A stretch of DNA of 64,000 nucleotides from Crassaminicella thermophila (GTDB taxonomy: Bacteria; Bacillota; Clostridia; Peptostreptococcales; Thermotaleaceae): positions 2,671,026 to 2,735,025 of the forward strand of contig NZ_CP042243.1 of assembly GCF_008152325.1 (NCBI RefSeq), in the 5' to 3' direction. Of this stretch, positions 21,348-30,067 are shown piece after piece. The notes below the pieces were generated by a model. The model had not been told where the DNA came from. It was given only the letters and a program-made list of their open reading frames with translations, and did no database searches. The translations under genes and the position numbers were made by a program. The stretch's first letter is position 1, and the number at the start of each line of letters is the position of its first letter.

Positions 21348-22631
21348 TTAAGCAGCTTTATTTTGTTTCGCAACAATCGCATCATTATTAAATTTTCTTC
21401 TATCTAAATCCCCTTCCATACCTGCAACAGTAGTAGCCACAACTAAGTCACCAAGTGCATTTGTAGATGTATGTGCTTGGTCTACAATTCTGTAAATTCC
21501 TGCAACCAATGCAATTCCATCTAGTGGTAATCCCATACTTGTAAGAAGTGCAATACTAATTAAAAGTCCTACTTGTGGTACAGCTGCACAACCTACAGAA
21601 AGAAGTGTCGCTTGTAATACTAGTAATGCTTGCATTTTAAAGCTTAAATCAATACCATAAATTTGTGCTGCAAACAAAACGATAATACCAAAGTAAATAG
21701 ATGTACCATTCATATTTGCTGTAGCTCCTAAAGGCAATACAAAACTTGCATTTTCTTTTGGTATCCCAAGCTCTTCATCTGCAATTCTCATTGTCACAGG
21801 AAGGGTTGCCATAGAACTACATGTACTAAAAGCAACTAACCAAGTTTGGAATGCTTTTTTGAAGAATTTGATTGGATTTACTTTACCAAATACAGCTAAA
21901 ACCAAACTATATACAACTGCAATATGTATAAAAGATGCTAGATAATCTGTAAGGATGAATTTTGAAATTGGTCCGAATATGGCCAATCCGAATTTTGTAG
22001 TAGCTTTTGCCATTAAACCGAATACACCGTAAGGCGTAAATTGTACCACAATATCTGTAATCTTAAACATTACTTCAGAGGCTCTATCAATCAAATCAAT
22101 AACAGGTTCTCCTCTTTCTCCCATCATAAGAAGTGCAGCTCCAATAAAGATACTAAACGATATAATGTGTAACATTTCTCCTTTTGCCATAGATTCAACT
22201 GGATTGCTTGGAAAAAAGTTTAAGATTGTCTCAGCAACTCCCGGAAGCTCTTTTACTTGTACTTCACTAGCTGCCTCTCCTAGGGTTATACCTGCTCCTG
22301 GATTAATGATATGTGCTAAAACAAGTCCAATTGTTACCGCACAAAACGCTGTTCCAAAGAATAATATAATTGTCTTAATCCCAATACTTTTAAGCTTTTT
22401 AAGGTCTTTTAAGTTTGCAACGCCACTAATAATTGAGAAAAATACCAAAGGTACAACAACCATCTTGATGATTCTTAAAAACAAATCTCCTAAAAGAGAG
22501 AATACTGGTATCATCTTTACTACAAAAGCGTTGTCTTCTCCTCCTATAGAACTAAAAATAAATCCTATAACAGCTCCAAAAATGAGCCCTAAGAAAATTT
22601 TGTGAAATAATTGTAGTTTGAATTTTTTCAT
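21348..22631 (-). CDS. Dicarboxylate/amino acid:cation symporter (DAACS family)
   Basis: A 427-residue transporter with about eight membrane helices and two re-entrant loops. HP1 shows AFSTCSSMATLPVTM, a form of the Ser-rich SSSAATLP motif; TM7 shows ATANMNGTSIYFG, matching NMDGT with Asp replaced by Asn. GltP and DctA relatives take up glutamate, aspartate or C4 acids with Na+ or H+. Here it leads the operon and likely imports the substrate of the aminotransferase. The Asn change may signal a different substrate. ATG at 22631 behind GGAGG. Confidence 0.88.
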   Translation of the reverse strand: MKKFKLQLFHKIFLGLIFGAVIGFIFSSIGGEDNAFVVKMIPVFSLLGDLFLRIIKMVVVPLVFFSIISGVANLKDLKKLKSIGIKTIILFFGTAFCAVTIGLVLAHIINPGAGITLGEAASEVQVKELPGVAETILNFFPSNPVESMAKGEMLHIISFSIFIGAALLMMGERGEPVIDLIDRASEVMFKITDIVVQFTPYGVFGLMAKATTKFGLAIFGPISKFILTDYLASFIHIAVVYSLVLAVFGKVNPIKFFKKAFQTWLVAFSTCSSMATLPVTMRIADEELGIPKENASFVLPLGATANMNGTSIYFGIIVLFAAQIYGIDLSFKMQALLVLQATLLSVGCAAVPQVGLLISIALLTSMGLPLDGIALVAGIYRIVDQAHTSTNALGDLVVATTVAGMEGDLDRRKFNNDAIVAKQNKAA

Positions 22632-22749
22632 CAACTTTCCTCCATTTCTTGATAATTTTTTGTTTGTTTATTATACTTTACCCTTTCGCCCTCCTTTACT
22701 TCATTGATTTTGATAAAACTTTTGAAGTAATGCAATCTATGAAAACAAA

Positions 22750-22800
22750 AAATCCAGTACAATAACGCTATATAAAACATTGCGCATTTGTACTGGATTT
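22750..22800 (-). terminator. Terminator after the DUF3870 gene
   Basis: Thirteen-bp perfect stem AAATCCAGTACAA/TTGTACTGGATTT with a 25-nt loop, followed by a T6 tract on the minus strand. It separates the DUF3870 gene from the symporter-led operon. Confidence 0.85.
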
Positions 22801-22850
22801 CACTCACTAAGTAAGAATGGGTTACATTATTACTGTAAGTAAAGCAGTTT

Positions 22851-23192
22851 TTATTTATTTGTATTTTCATTTCTCCATGTAATATACTTTTCATAAGTGC
22901 CTTTAATAGCCACACATATAGCCTTTTGTGATGATCCATGAAATCGATACTTTACCTTTTTAATCAAAGCTTCAATGCCATTCTCATGAAGATTATAACC
23001 TACAAGAACCTGCTTTAAAAAGCTTCTTGCTTCCTCTGTAATAAGCGTACAGGATGTATCTTCAATGATTCCTGTGTCTATATTGATAACCATCCCAACC
23101 CCTACAACTCTATGCATATTTGCTGCAGAAATCTCTGTTGGCAACTTAGCATAGGAAATAAAGTAAACTGTATTTTCACTATATCTCTTCAT
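22851..23192 (-). CDS. DUF3870-like small protein
   Basis: A 113-residue cytoplasmic protein beginning MKRYSENTVYFISYAKLP, with GVGMVINIDTGIIEDTSCT and a C-terminal KAICVAIKGTYEKYITWR. It resembles the DUF3870 family, whose function is unknown; the assignment is from memory of the family pattern. ATG at 23192 follows GGTGATGAA. A terminator separates it from the aminotransferase/BKACE operon, but the adjacency and shared strand make a regulatory or accessory role worth testing. Confidence 0.55.
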   Translation of the reverse strand: MKRYSENTVYFISYAKLPTEISAANMHRVVGVGMVINIDTGIIEDTSCTLITEEARSFLKQVLVGYNLHENGIEALIKKVKYRFHGSSQKAICVAIKGTYEKYITWRNENTNK

Positions 23193-23341
23193 TTCATCAC
23201 CACATCTCTTTAAGTTTATTTTATAAAAAAACTTCCTTCTTGGCAATTACTATTTTTTGTCGATTTTGTGAATGTTTTATTATTTTCTGTATATTTTGGA
23301 TATATTCTTCTAAATTCTTTAAATTTCTAAGGAAAACGTTA

Positions 23342-24481
23342 TCAGTTGTACCTATTACCCGCTGGAATAAAATATTTTTTAATACTTTCTACAATTCTTT
23401 CTGCTGCTTTTCCATCCCCATAAGGATTTATAGCATTTGCCATTTCATTATAAGCTTTTTCATCATTGATTAACTCATTAGTAAGTGAGAAGATTTTCTC
23501 TTTTTGTATACCTGCCATCTTTACAGTCCCTGCCTTTACCGCTTCTGGTCTCTCTGTTTCTGTTCTTAGTACAAGTACAGGTTTTCCAAGGGATGGTGCT
23601 TCTTCCTGAATTCCTCCTGAATCTGTTAAAATCAAATGGGCTCTTGCCATTAAATTTGCAAATGGTTCATAATCTAGGGGTTCAATTAAATTAATCCTAT
23701 CAATATTTCCTAATATTTCATAAGCTAAATTTCTTACCTTTGGATTTAAATGAACAGGAAATACCACTTCTACATTTTCATTCTTTTCAACAATTTCTTT
23801 TATAGCAGAAAAAATATTTACCATTGGCTGCCCTAAATTTTCTCGTCTATGAGCTGTCATTAAAATCACTTTTTTATTACTATAATCAATGCAGTTTAAT
23901 CGTTCATCTGAAAATTTATATTTTTTATTTACCACCTGAAGCAATGCATCTATTACCGTATTTCCTGTTATAATAATATTTTCTTCATTAATTCCTTCTT
24001 TTAACAGATTCTCCTTATTTCCTTTAGTAGGTGCAAAATGAAGGTGGCTTAATTTGCCTGTAAGGGTTCTATTCATTTCTTCAGGATAAGGAGAATACAT
24101 ATTATGACTTCGTAGTCCTGCTTCCACATGTCCTACCTTTACTTGTTGATAAAATGCAGCTAATGCTCCTGTAAAAGTAGTTGTTGTATCTCCATGAACT
24201 AATACCATATGAGGTTTTACTTCCTTTATAATCTTCTCAAGCCCCATTAAAGCCCTAGAAGTAATTTCACTTAAAGTTTGGCCTGCCTTCATTATGTTTA
24301 AATCATAGCCTGGTTGAATATTAAATAATGTAAGTACCTGATCAAGCATTTCTCTATGCTGTGCCGTCACACAAGTAATAGACTCAATAAAATCATCTTT
24401 TTCAAGACTTTTCACAACAGGAGCCATTTTAATAGCTTCTGGCCTTGTTCCAAATATAGACATAATCTTTAGCTTCTTCAT
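23342..24481 (-). CDS. mnaA: UDP-N-acetylglucosamine 2-epimerase (non-hydrolysing)
   Basis: A 379-residue GT-B-fold enzyme: SIFGTRPEAIKMAPVV at the N-terminus, VHGDTTTTFTGALAA, and TDSGGIQEEAPSLGKPVLVL with RPEAVKAGT near the C-terminus. It interconverts UDP-GlcNAc and UDP-ManNAc for wall teichoic acid linkage units or other surface glycans. It lies downstream of a tagO-type gene, as in B. subtilis, where the two genes serve teichoic acid synthesis. Confidence 0.95.
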   Translation of the reverse strand: MKKLKIMSIFGTRPEAIKMAPVVKSLEKDDFIESITCVTAQHREMLDQVLTLFNIQPGYDLNIMKAGQTLSEITSRALMGLEKIIKEVKPHMVLVHGDTTTTFTGALAAFYQQVKVGHVEAGLRSHNMYSPYPEEMNRTLTGKLSHLHFAPTKGNKENLLKEGINEENIIITGNTVIDALLQVVNKKYKFSDERLNCIDYSNKKVILMTAHRRENLGQPMVNIFSAIKEIVEKNENVEVVFPVHLNPKVRNLAYEILGNIDRINLIEPLDYEPFANLMARAHLILTDSGGIQEEAPSLGKPVLVLRTETERPEAVKAGTVKMAGIQKEKIFSLTNELINDEKAYNEMANAINPYGDGKAAERIVESIKKYFIPAGNRYN

Positions 24482-24512
24482 GCCTCTTCTCCCCTTTTAA
24501 TTTCCTATTTAA

Positions 24513-24540
24513 GCAAAAAACCAGGAAAATCATTCCTGGC
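24513..24540 (-). terminator. Terminator after tagO
   Basis: Stem CCAGGAA/TTCCTGG (24521-24527 with 24533-24539) two nt past the tagO stop, with a T6 tract on the minus strand. Confidence 0.8.
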
Positions 24541-24541
24541 A

Positions 24542-25573
24542 TTATTCTTTATGACTACTTTTTTCTTTCTCAAATCTCTGCATACCCATACTAATATACA
24601 TAAGAGCACTCGCAGCAATAATAAGAAATAGAGAATCCCATGATTTGCTGCTGCTCATAAGGGCTGCACTTACTCCAAAAACACTACTGATTGCATAAAG
24701 AATTAAAACTGTTCTTTTCTGCCCCATTCCTGTTGAAAGCAACTTATGATGAAGATGTCCCTTATCAGGTTGCATAATAGGTCTTCCATTGATAGCTCTT
24801 CTCAAAATAGCAAAAGTTGTATCAAAAATAGGAAGTCCTAATGCAAGTACAGGAACTACTGTTGCAATAGCTGTAGCCCCTTTTATTAAACCGTCTATAG
24901 ATATAGCTGCAAGCATATATCCTAAAAAAAGAGAACCTGTATCTCCCATAAAAATTTTTGCTGGATTAAAGTTATAAGGTAAAAATCCCATCGAAGCACC
25001 AGCAATTGCCAAAGTCATAATTGCTGTCTCATATCTTCCGTTTACATATGCTACATAAGAAAGGGATAATGCTGCAATAATCGCAACTCCTGCAGCCAAT
25101 CCATCTAATCCATCAATTAAATTGATTGTATTTGTAATTCCCACAATCCAAAATATTGTAACAGGTATGCTAAGAAGTTGAAACTTTATTTGTATATCTG
25201 TAAAAGGAATATTCAATTTTCCGATTTTCATACCACAATAAACCAAAATAATGGCACTAATTAATTGGCCAGCGAGTTTCGTTTTTGCAGACAAAGGTTT
25301 TATATCATCAACAATTCCCATAAGGACAATAAGTGTTCCTCCAATAAGCATGCCTATCATTTTTTTATCTAAAGGCAAAGCTACTAACACACTGACTAAA
25401 AACCCTAAATAAATAGCCAGTCCACCCATTCTTGGAATCGGACTTTTATGTACACGCCGATCATCCTTTGGTACATCTATAGCTCCAAGCTTATAAGCAA
25501 GCTTTTTGGCTAATGGCGTCATCATAAAGGATATGACTGTCCCTATAAAAAATACAAAAAAGTATTTATTCAC
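24542..25573 (-). CDS. tagO: Undecaprenyl-phosphate GlcNAc-1-phosphate transferase (TagO/WecA)
   Basis: A 343-residue polytopic enzyme of the MraY/WecA family, about ten helices. Conserved loops: DDRRVHKSPIPRMGG, NLIDGLDGLAAG, FMGDTGSLFLGY and the WecA-type PDKGHLHHKL histidine motif. It attaches GlcNAc-1-phosphate to undecaprenyl phosphate, beginning teichoic acid or another lipid-linked glycan. The start is GTG at 25573, 8 nt from AAGGAG; the earlier GTG overlaps the site. Confidence 0.93.
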   Translation of the reverse strand: MNKYFFVFFIGTVISFMMTPLAKKLAYKLGAIDVPKDDRRVHKSPIPRMGGLAIYLGFLVSVLVALPLDKKMIGMLIGGTLIVLMGIVDDIKPLSAKTKLAGQLISAIILVYCGMKIGKLNIPFTDIQIKFQLLSIPVTIFWIVGITNTINLIDGLDGLAAGVAIIAALSLSYVAYVNGRYETAIMTLAIAGASMGFLPYNFNPAKIFMGDTGSLFLGYMLAAISIDGLIKGATAIATVVPVLALGLPIFDTTFAILRRAINGRPIMQPDKGHLHHKLLSTGMGQKRTVLILYAISSVFGVSAALMSSSKSWDSLFLIIAASALMYISMGMQRFEKEKSSHKE

Positions 25574-25646
25574 AAAAAACACTCCTTAATTTTCACATGT
25601 ACATAGTCATTTTACAGCAAAAACCAAAAAAACTCAATGGCAAAAA

Positions 25647-26093
25647 CTACTTGTCATCAAATTGTATTAATTCTATTCCTGCTTCTTTGAGTATATTCAT
25701 AGAAAGCTCATCTGGATAAGTCCCTTTGAAAATAATTTTTTTAATGCCTGCATTAATAGCCATTTTTGCACATAATATACAAGGCTGTAGCGTTACATAT
25801 AAAGTAGCTCCTTCTATGCTCACACCATGATATGCTGCTTGAATAATAGCATTTTGCTCTGCATGAAGTCCTCTACAAAGTTCATGTCTTTGCCCAGATG
25901 GAATCTTTTGTTCTGCTCTCATGCATCCTATGTCTAAACAGTGAGCAGTATTTGTAGGTGCTCCATTATAACCTGTAGATAATATTCTTTTATTCTTTAC
26001 AATCACAGCACCCACCTTTCTTCTTAAACAAGTGGATCTTGTTTTTGCTATTTCTGCCATTTTCATAAAATATTCATCCCAATTTGGCCTCAT
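25647..26093 (-). CDS. dCMP deaminase family protein (ComEB-like)
   Basis: A 148-residue zinc deaminase. Motifs: [23 protein letters not shown] with the His ligand and catalytic Glu, and [15 protein letters not shown] with the two Cys ligands. It converts dCMP to dUMP, a source of dTMP. GAGGAGG site and ATG start. Between tagO and the upp terminator region. Confidence 0.92.
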   Translation of the reverse strand: MRPNWDEYFMKMAEIAKTRSTCLRRKVGAVIVKNKRILSTGYNGAPTNTAHCLDIGCMRAEQKIPSGQRHELCRGLHAEQNAIIQAAYHGVSIEGATLYVTLQPCILCAKMAINAGIKKIIFKGTYPDELSMNILKEAGIELIQFDDK

Positions 26094-26182
26094 CTTCTAA
26101 TCCTCCTCTTATGTAGGTTCATATCCTAAACTCTACTTTTAATATTCTACATATTTTTATGTATTTCCTTTAAGTTTTTTAA

Positions 26183-26300
26183 TTTGAACGAAGTGAATTT
26201 TGAAGGTTTAGTATTTTTTCATGGAATGAAGTTTTGTTTTTTCAAAAGTTATCTGGAATGAACGTGTCTTTATATTTCATTTTGAAGTTGTTTATCTATC
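26183..26300. repeat. Family B repeat, right half only (copy 3)
   Basis: About 118 bp matching the right half of the copies at 9014-9246 and 40880-41100, from TTTGAACGAAGTGA to the terminal TATATTTC-like end. The left arm is missing, so this is a decayed copy. It occupies much of the 380-bp gap between the dCMP deaminase gene and upp. Confidence 0.8.
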
Positions 26301-26424
26301 ATAGAATGTATATACTTTTTTAAAAAAGTGCCATTACATTATAATATGCATCTAACACTTATTTTGATACACTTTATTTAATCAAAAGTTATCCACAGAT
26401 TTTAAATTTTATAATTTCCTAACT

Positions 26425-26470
26425 AATAAAAAAGAATAGATTTCGATTAATCTACTCTCTATTCTTTAAA
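26425..26470 (-). terminator. Terminator of upp
   Basis: Ten-bp stem AAAGAATAGA/TCTATTCTTT (26431-26440 with 26458-26467), an inner AGATT/AATCT stem, and a T6 tract on the minus strand. Confidence 0.8.
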
Positions 26471-26475
26471 TATTT

Positions 26476-27105
26476 CTATTTTGTTCCGAATAATCTATCT
26501 CCTGCATCTCCAAGCCCTGGTACAATATAAGCATGATCATTTAGCTTTTCATCCACAGCAGCTACATAGATTTCTATATCAGGATGTGCTTCTTTAACAG
26601 CTTTTACTCCTTCTGGCGCAGCGATTAAACACATTAATTTGATGCTTGTAGCCCCTCTATCTTTAATAAATTGGATAGCTGCATTTGCTGATCCTCCTGT
26701 AGCAAGCATCGGATCTACTACAATCAAATCTCTTTCATGTATATCAACAGGAAGCTTGCAGTAATATTCAACAGGCTCTAAAGTTTCTGGATCTCTATAA
26801 AGTCCTATATGACCTACTTTTGCAGCAGGAATTAAACTAAGCATTCCATCAACCATCCCAAGACCTGCTCTTAAAATAGGAACTATTCCTAATTTTCTTC
26901 CAGCTAATACCTTTGATTTTGTTTTGCATACTGGTGTTTCGATTTCTACTTCTTCTAAAGGAAGATTTCTTGTTACCTCATATGCCATAAGCATTGCAAT
27001 TTCTTTCACTGCTTCTCTAAATTCTTTTGACCCAGTATTTTTATCTCTTATTAAAGTAAGCTTATGTTGGATTAACGGATGATCCATTATAAATACCTTT
27101 TCCAT
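26476..27105 (-). CDS. upp: Uracil phosphoribosyltransferase
   Basis: A 209-residue type I PRTase. The PRPP loop is [14 protein letters not shown] and the uracil-binding C-terminus is [17 protein letters not shown]. It salvages uracil to UMP. The ATG at 27105 gives the standard length and lies 9 nt from GAGGAG; an ATG three codons earlier abuts the site. Upstream neighbour rpiB, as in many Firmicutes. Confidence 0.96.
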   Translation of the reverse strand: MEKVFIMDHPLIQHKLTLIRDKNTGSKEFREAVKEIAMLMAYEVTRNLPLEEVEIETPVCKTKSKVLAGRKLGIVPILRAGLGMVDGMLSLIPAAKVGHIGLYRDPETLEPVEYYCKLPVDIHERDLIVVDPMLATGGSANAAIQFIKDRGATSIKLMCLIAAPEGVKAVKEAHPDIEIYVAAVDEKLNDHAYIVPGLGDAGDRLFGTK

Positions 27106-27126
27106 CCTGCGCATCTCCTCTCAATA

Positions 27127-27576
27127 TTATTTTGCATATTTCTTTTCAATATCACCAATTAGATTTACTCTTCTTTCATGTCTTCCACCAGCAAATTCTG
27201 TATTCAACCAAACTTCTACAATTTTTAGGGCTAATCCTTGTCCGATTACCCGCTCTCCTAAAGCTAATACATTAGCGTTGTTATGCTCTTTTGACATTTG
27301 TGCTGAAAAAGTATCAGAAACAACAGCACATCGAATGCCAGGCACTTTATTTGCTGATATGGATATACCAATTCCTGTTCCACAGCAAACAATCCCTCTT
27401 TGATATTCACCTGAAACTACCGCTTCTGCCACCTTCATACCGAACTCTGGATAATCTACAGATTCTGTAGAATTTGTTCCAAAATCTTCATACTCTATAC
27501 CTTTTTCCTCAAGATACTTCTTAATGGCTTCTTTTAGGTTATATCCACCATGATCACTACCTAAGGCGATCTTCAT
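27127..27576 (-). CDS. rpiB: Ribose-5-phosphate isomerase B
   Basis: A 149-residue RpiB/LacAB protein: MKIALGSDHGGYNLKE, CCGTGIGISISANKVPGIRC with the catalytic Cys, and HNNANVLALGERVIG. It interconverts ribose 5-phosphate and ribulose 5-phosphate. ATG at 27576, 6 nt from GGAGGG; the in-frame TTG two codons earlier is too close. Confidence 0.95.
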   Translation of the reverse strand: MKIALGSDHGGYNLKEAIKKYLEEKGIEYEDFGTNSTESVDYPEFGMKVAEAVVSGEYQRGIVCCGTGIGISISANKVPGIRCAVVSDTFSAQMSKEHNNANVLALGERVIGQGLALKIVEVWLNTEFAGGRHERRVNLIGDIEKKYAK

Positions 27577-27661
27577 ATGCAACCCTCCATTCGTTATTTG
27601 CCGTTCTGATTTTATGCTACAATCCTTTCATTGTCAAGTCTTTTATTGATATTCATTTTTA

Positions 27662-28123
27662 TTAAATTTTACCTATTATCTTCTTAACCAATACTTTTAA
27701 CCCTTCCTCTATTTCCTTTGCACATTCTCTGTATACGCAAACTGACTGCCCAAAGGGATCTAGGATATCACCTAGTTCTCCTGCATATTCCTTTAGTGTA
27801 TATACCTTTTCTTTTGCATTAGGTGCTATTTGAAGTATTTGATTTTTATGATTTCTTGTCATAGTCAAAATCAAATCTGCTTCTTCAATCAACTCCCTTG
27901 TAATAGGTGTTGCTTCATGCGTATTTAAATCAATTCCTTTTTCCTTCATTACCTCTATTGCATTTTTAGAAGCTTTTAATCCTTTCATAGTAGCTGTTCC
28001 AGCAGAAATAACCTTAATTCCTTTTGTTTTTTCTCCAGCTTCTTTAAGCATTTTTTTAAACATTCCTTCTGCCATACTACTTCTACAAGTATTCCCAGTA
28101 CATACAAAAAGAATAGTTTTCAT
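27662..28123 (-). CDS. ywlE: Low-molecular-weight phosphatase, YwlE-type (protein arginine phosphatase candidate)
   Basis: A 153-residue LMW-PTP fold protein. The P-loop is FVCTGNTCRSSMAEG; the C-terminal acid is in DILDPFG. The Thr inside CTGNTCR is the residue associated with phosphoarginine specificity in B. subtilis YwlE. Synteny (ywlC-ywlE-rpiB-upp) supports that assignment. ATG at 28123 follows GGAGGGTGAAAGT. Confidence 0.85.
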   Translation of the reverse strand: MKTILFVCTGNTCRSSMAEGMFKKMLKEAGEKTKGIKVISAGTATMKGLKASKNAIEVMKEKGIDLNTHEATPITRELIEEADLILTMTRNHKNQILQIAPNAKEKVYTLKEYAGELGDILDPFGQSVCVYRECAKEIEEGLKVLVKKIIGKI

Positions 28124-28127
28124 ACTT

Positions 28128-29186
28128 TCACCCTCCAATCTTTATTACATTATATCCTGCAGCTTTTACCATACGATTCATAACTGCATGTCCTAAAAAT
28201 TTTTGTTCAATACTTTCTGCAAATATAATATCTACTCCTTCTTCATCAAAACGGCGAAGCACTGCAAAAAGATTATTTGCAATAGATGCTAAATTTTTTC
28301 TACTTCCCATAGATAAAATTACTGCGTCTTTGTAGTTTTCTTTTGTTTCATCCGTACACATAATTCCTACACGAAATCCTTTATTTTCTTTTTCTTCCTT
28401 TAGCTTTTTAATATGTTCAACAACCTCATCAATATTGCCTGATATAATAACAACATCTGCTTGAGGTGAATAATGTGTATACTTCATTCCAGGTGATTTT
28501 GGTATAAGATGCTCATGGCCTTCTTCTATGGCTTTATCTACTTTCACTTGTCCTAATACTTCTTCTAATTGCTCTTTTGTAACACCACCAGGTCGTAAAA
28601 TCATCGGAACATCTTCTGTTACATCGACTACAGTAGACTCAAGTCCTACATTACAGCTTCCTCCGCTTATAATTGCATCTACTTTCCCTTTTAAATCTTT
28701 TATGACATGCTCTCCTTGCGTTGGACTCGGTTTTCCAGATAAATTTGCACTTGGTGCTGCAATAGGTACACCTGCCATTTGAATTAATGTTTTTGCAATA
28801 GGATGAGAAGGCATTCTAATAGCTACCGTATCTAATCCTGCAGTAATAATATCTGGTACCTTCAATGACCTTTTAAAAATAATTGTCAAAGGACCAGGCC
28901 AAAACCTTGCCATTAATTTTTTTGCATTTTGGGGTATTTCTTTTACCAAATATTTTAGATCTTCTAATTTAGCAATATGTACAATAAGGGGATTATCTGA
29001 AGGTCTTCCCTTTGCCTCAAATATTTTTTTTACAGCTTCTTGATCAAGAGCATTTGCTCCTAACCCATAAACGGTCTCTGTAGGAAAGGCAACAGTTCCC
29101 CCATTTTTCAATGTTTCTGCTGCAAATACTAACCCATCTTTTTGAATGTTTTCAGGGTCTATTTCAAAAATTTTTGTTTGAATCAT
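28128..29186 (-). CDS. ywlC: L-threonylcarbamoyladenylate synthase (Sua5/YwlC)
   Basis: A 352-residue protein with an N-terminal YrdC domain (GGTVAFPTETVYGLGANA, KGRPSDNPLIVH, PSANLSGKPSPT) and a C-terminal Sua5 domain (about residues 225-352) joined by the SPGMKYTHYSP linker. It makes threonylcarbamoyl-AMP for t6A in tRNAs decoding ANN codons. ATG at 29186 behind GAGGTGATACAA. Four bp separate it from the ywlE start. Confidence 0.94.
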   Translation of the reverse strand: MIQTKIFEIDPENIQKDGLVFAAETLKNGGTVAFPTETVYGLGANALDQEAVKKIFEAKGRPSDNPLIVHIAKLEDLKYLVKEIPQNAKKLMARFWPGPLTIIFKRSLKVPDIITAGLDTVAIRMPSHPIAKTLIQMAGVPIAAPSANLSGKPSPTQGEHVIKDLKGKVDAIISGGSCNVGLESTVVDVTEDVPMILRPGGVTKEQLEEVLGQVKVDKAIEEGHEHLIPKSPGMKYTHYSPQADVVIISGNIDEVVEHIKKLKEEKENKGFRVGIMCTDETKENYKDAVILSMGSRKNLASIANNLFAVLRRFDEEGVDIIFAESIEQKFLGHAVMNRMVKAAGYNVIKIGG

Positions 29187-29257
29187 TTGTATCACCTCAT
29201 ATACATTAGGGCTTAAATATCTTTCATTATTATACACCAATTTCTTACTTCTTAAAA

Positions 29258-29974
29258 TTACAATTTCTTTGATATGACAATTCCTACGATAAACCCAATT
29301 AAAAATCCGAAGCTTGATGCTCTTTTAAATTTAAAACAAAGAGACTTTGGTATTAACTCCTCACAAGTAATATAAAGCATAGTTCCTCCAGCAAATGCCA
29401 GACAAAAAGCTATAAAATTTGTAGATATTTCTCCTAAAATTGCTCCAATAAAAGCACCTAATCCCATAGGAATACCAACTAAAATAGTATACAAAAAAGC
29501 CTTTACTCTACCTATTCCCCCAATGCGCATAGGAGTTGCCATGGATATTCCTTCAGGCATATTATGAAGTGCAATAACAATAGATATGCCAATCCCTAAT
29601 TGTTTTGTAGCCATAAATCCTGACCCAATTGCTAATCCTTCAGGAAAATTATGCAGTGCAATTCCAATCCCTAACAATATCCCCATTTTTGCAAAACTCT
29701 CACTATTTTCCGGAAGAATTGTATCTAGACATACAATCGCAAAAACCCCTGCTATAATCCCTCCTATACCTACATATAATTGCCCAATCTCAAAAGCTTC
29801 AGGCAATAAATCAAAACACACCACTGCCAGCATAAGTCCACTAGAAATTCCTAAAATAAAACTTAAAAATTTGTTACCAGGATTTCTTATAAAAAAAGCA
29901 ATCAGTCCTCCTAAACCCGTTCCAATCATTCCAACAATCAAACCGATTAGTGCAATAAAAAATATTGTATCCAT
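29258..29974 (-). CDS. ZIP-family divalent metal transporter
   Basis: A 238-residue membrane protein with eight predicted helices. The two metal-site helices read HNFPEGLAIG and HNMPEGISMATPM, typical of bacterial ZIP (GufA/ZupT-like) proteins for Zn2+ and related ions. GGGGGTAAAAGG precedes ATG. It lies 71 nt upstream in transcription of ywlC and downstream of the antiporter terminator. Confidence 0.88.
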   Translation of the reverse strand: MDTIFFIALIGLIVGMIGTGLGGLIAFFIRNPGNKFLSFILGISSGLMLAVVCFDLLPEAFEIGQLYVGIGGIIAGVFAIVCLDTILPENSESFAKMGILLGIGIALHNFPEGLAIGSGFMATKQLGIGISIVIALHNMPEGISMATPMRIGGIGRVKAFLYTILVGIPMGLGAFIGAILGEISTNFIAFCLAFAGGTMLYITCEELIPKSLCFKFKRASSFGFLIGFIVGIVISKKL

Positions 29975-30030
29975 CCTTTTACCCCCAAAGAAACTTTTTT
30001 CTATATATATTCCTCAAGCTTCTTATATAT

Positions 30031-30067
30031 ACAAAAGCCTGCAAACTTATTGTTTACAGGCTTTTAT
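30031..30067 (-). terminator. Terminator of the antiporter gene
   Basis: Stem AAAAGCCTGCAAAC/GTTTACAGGCTTTT (one mismatch; 30033-30046 with 30052-30065) directly after the stop at 30068. Confidence 0.85.

Noticed and set aside
22631-22939. Minus-strand open frame of 102 codons between the symporter and DUF3870 genes
   Set aside because: Overlaps the end of the DUF3870 gene in another frame and spans a strong terminator.
26389-26397. Perfect DnaA-box sequence TTATCCACA
   Set aside because: Only one box, no cluster, no AT-rich unwinding element and no dnaA or dnaN nearby; not an origin.
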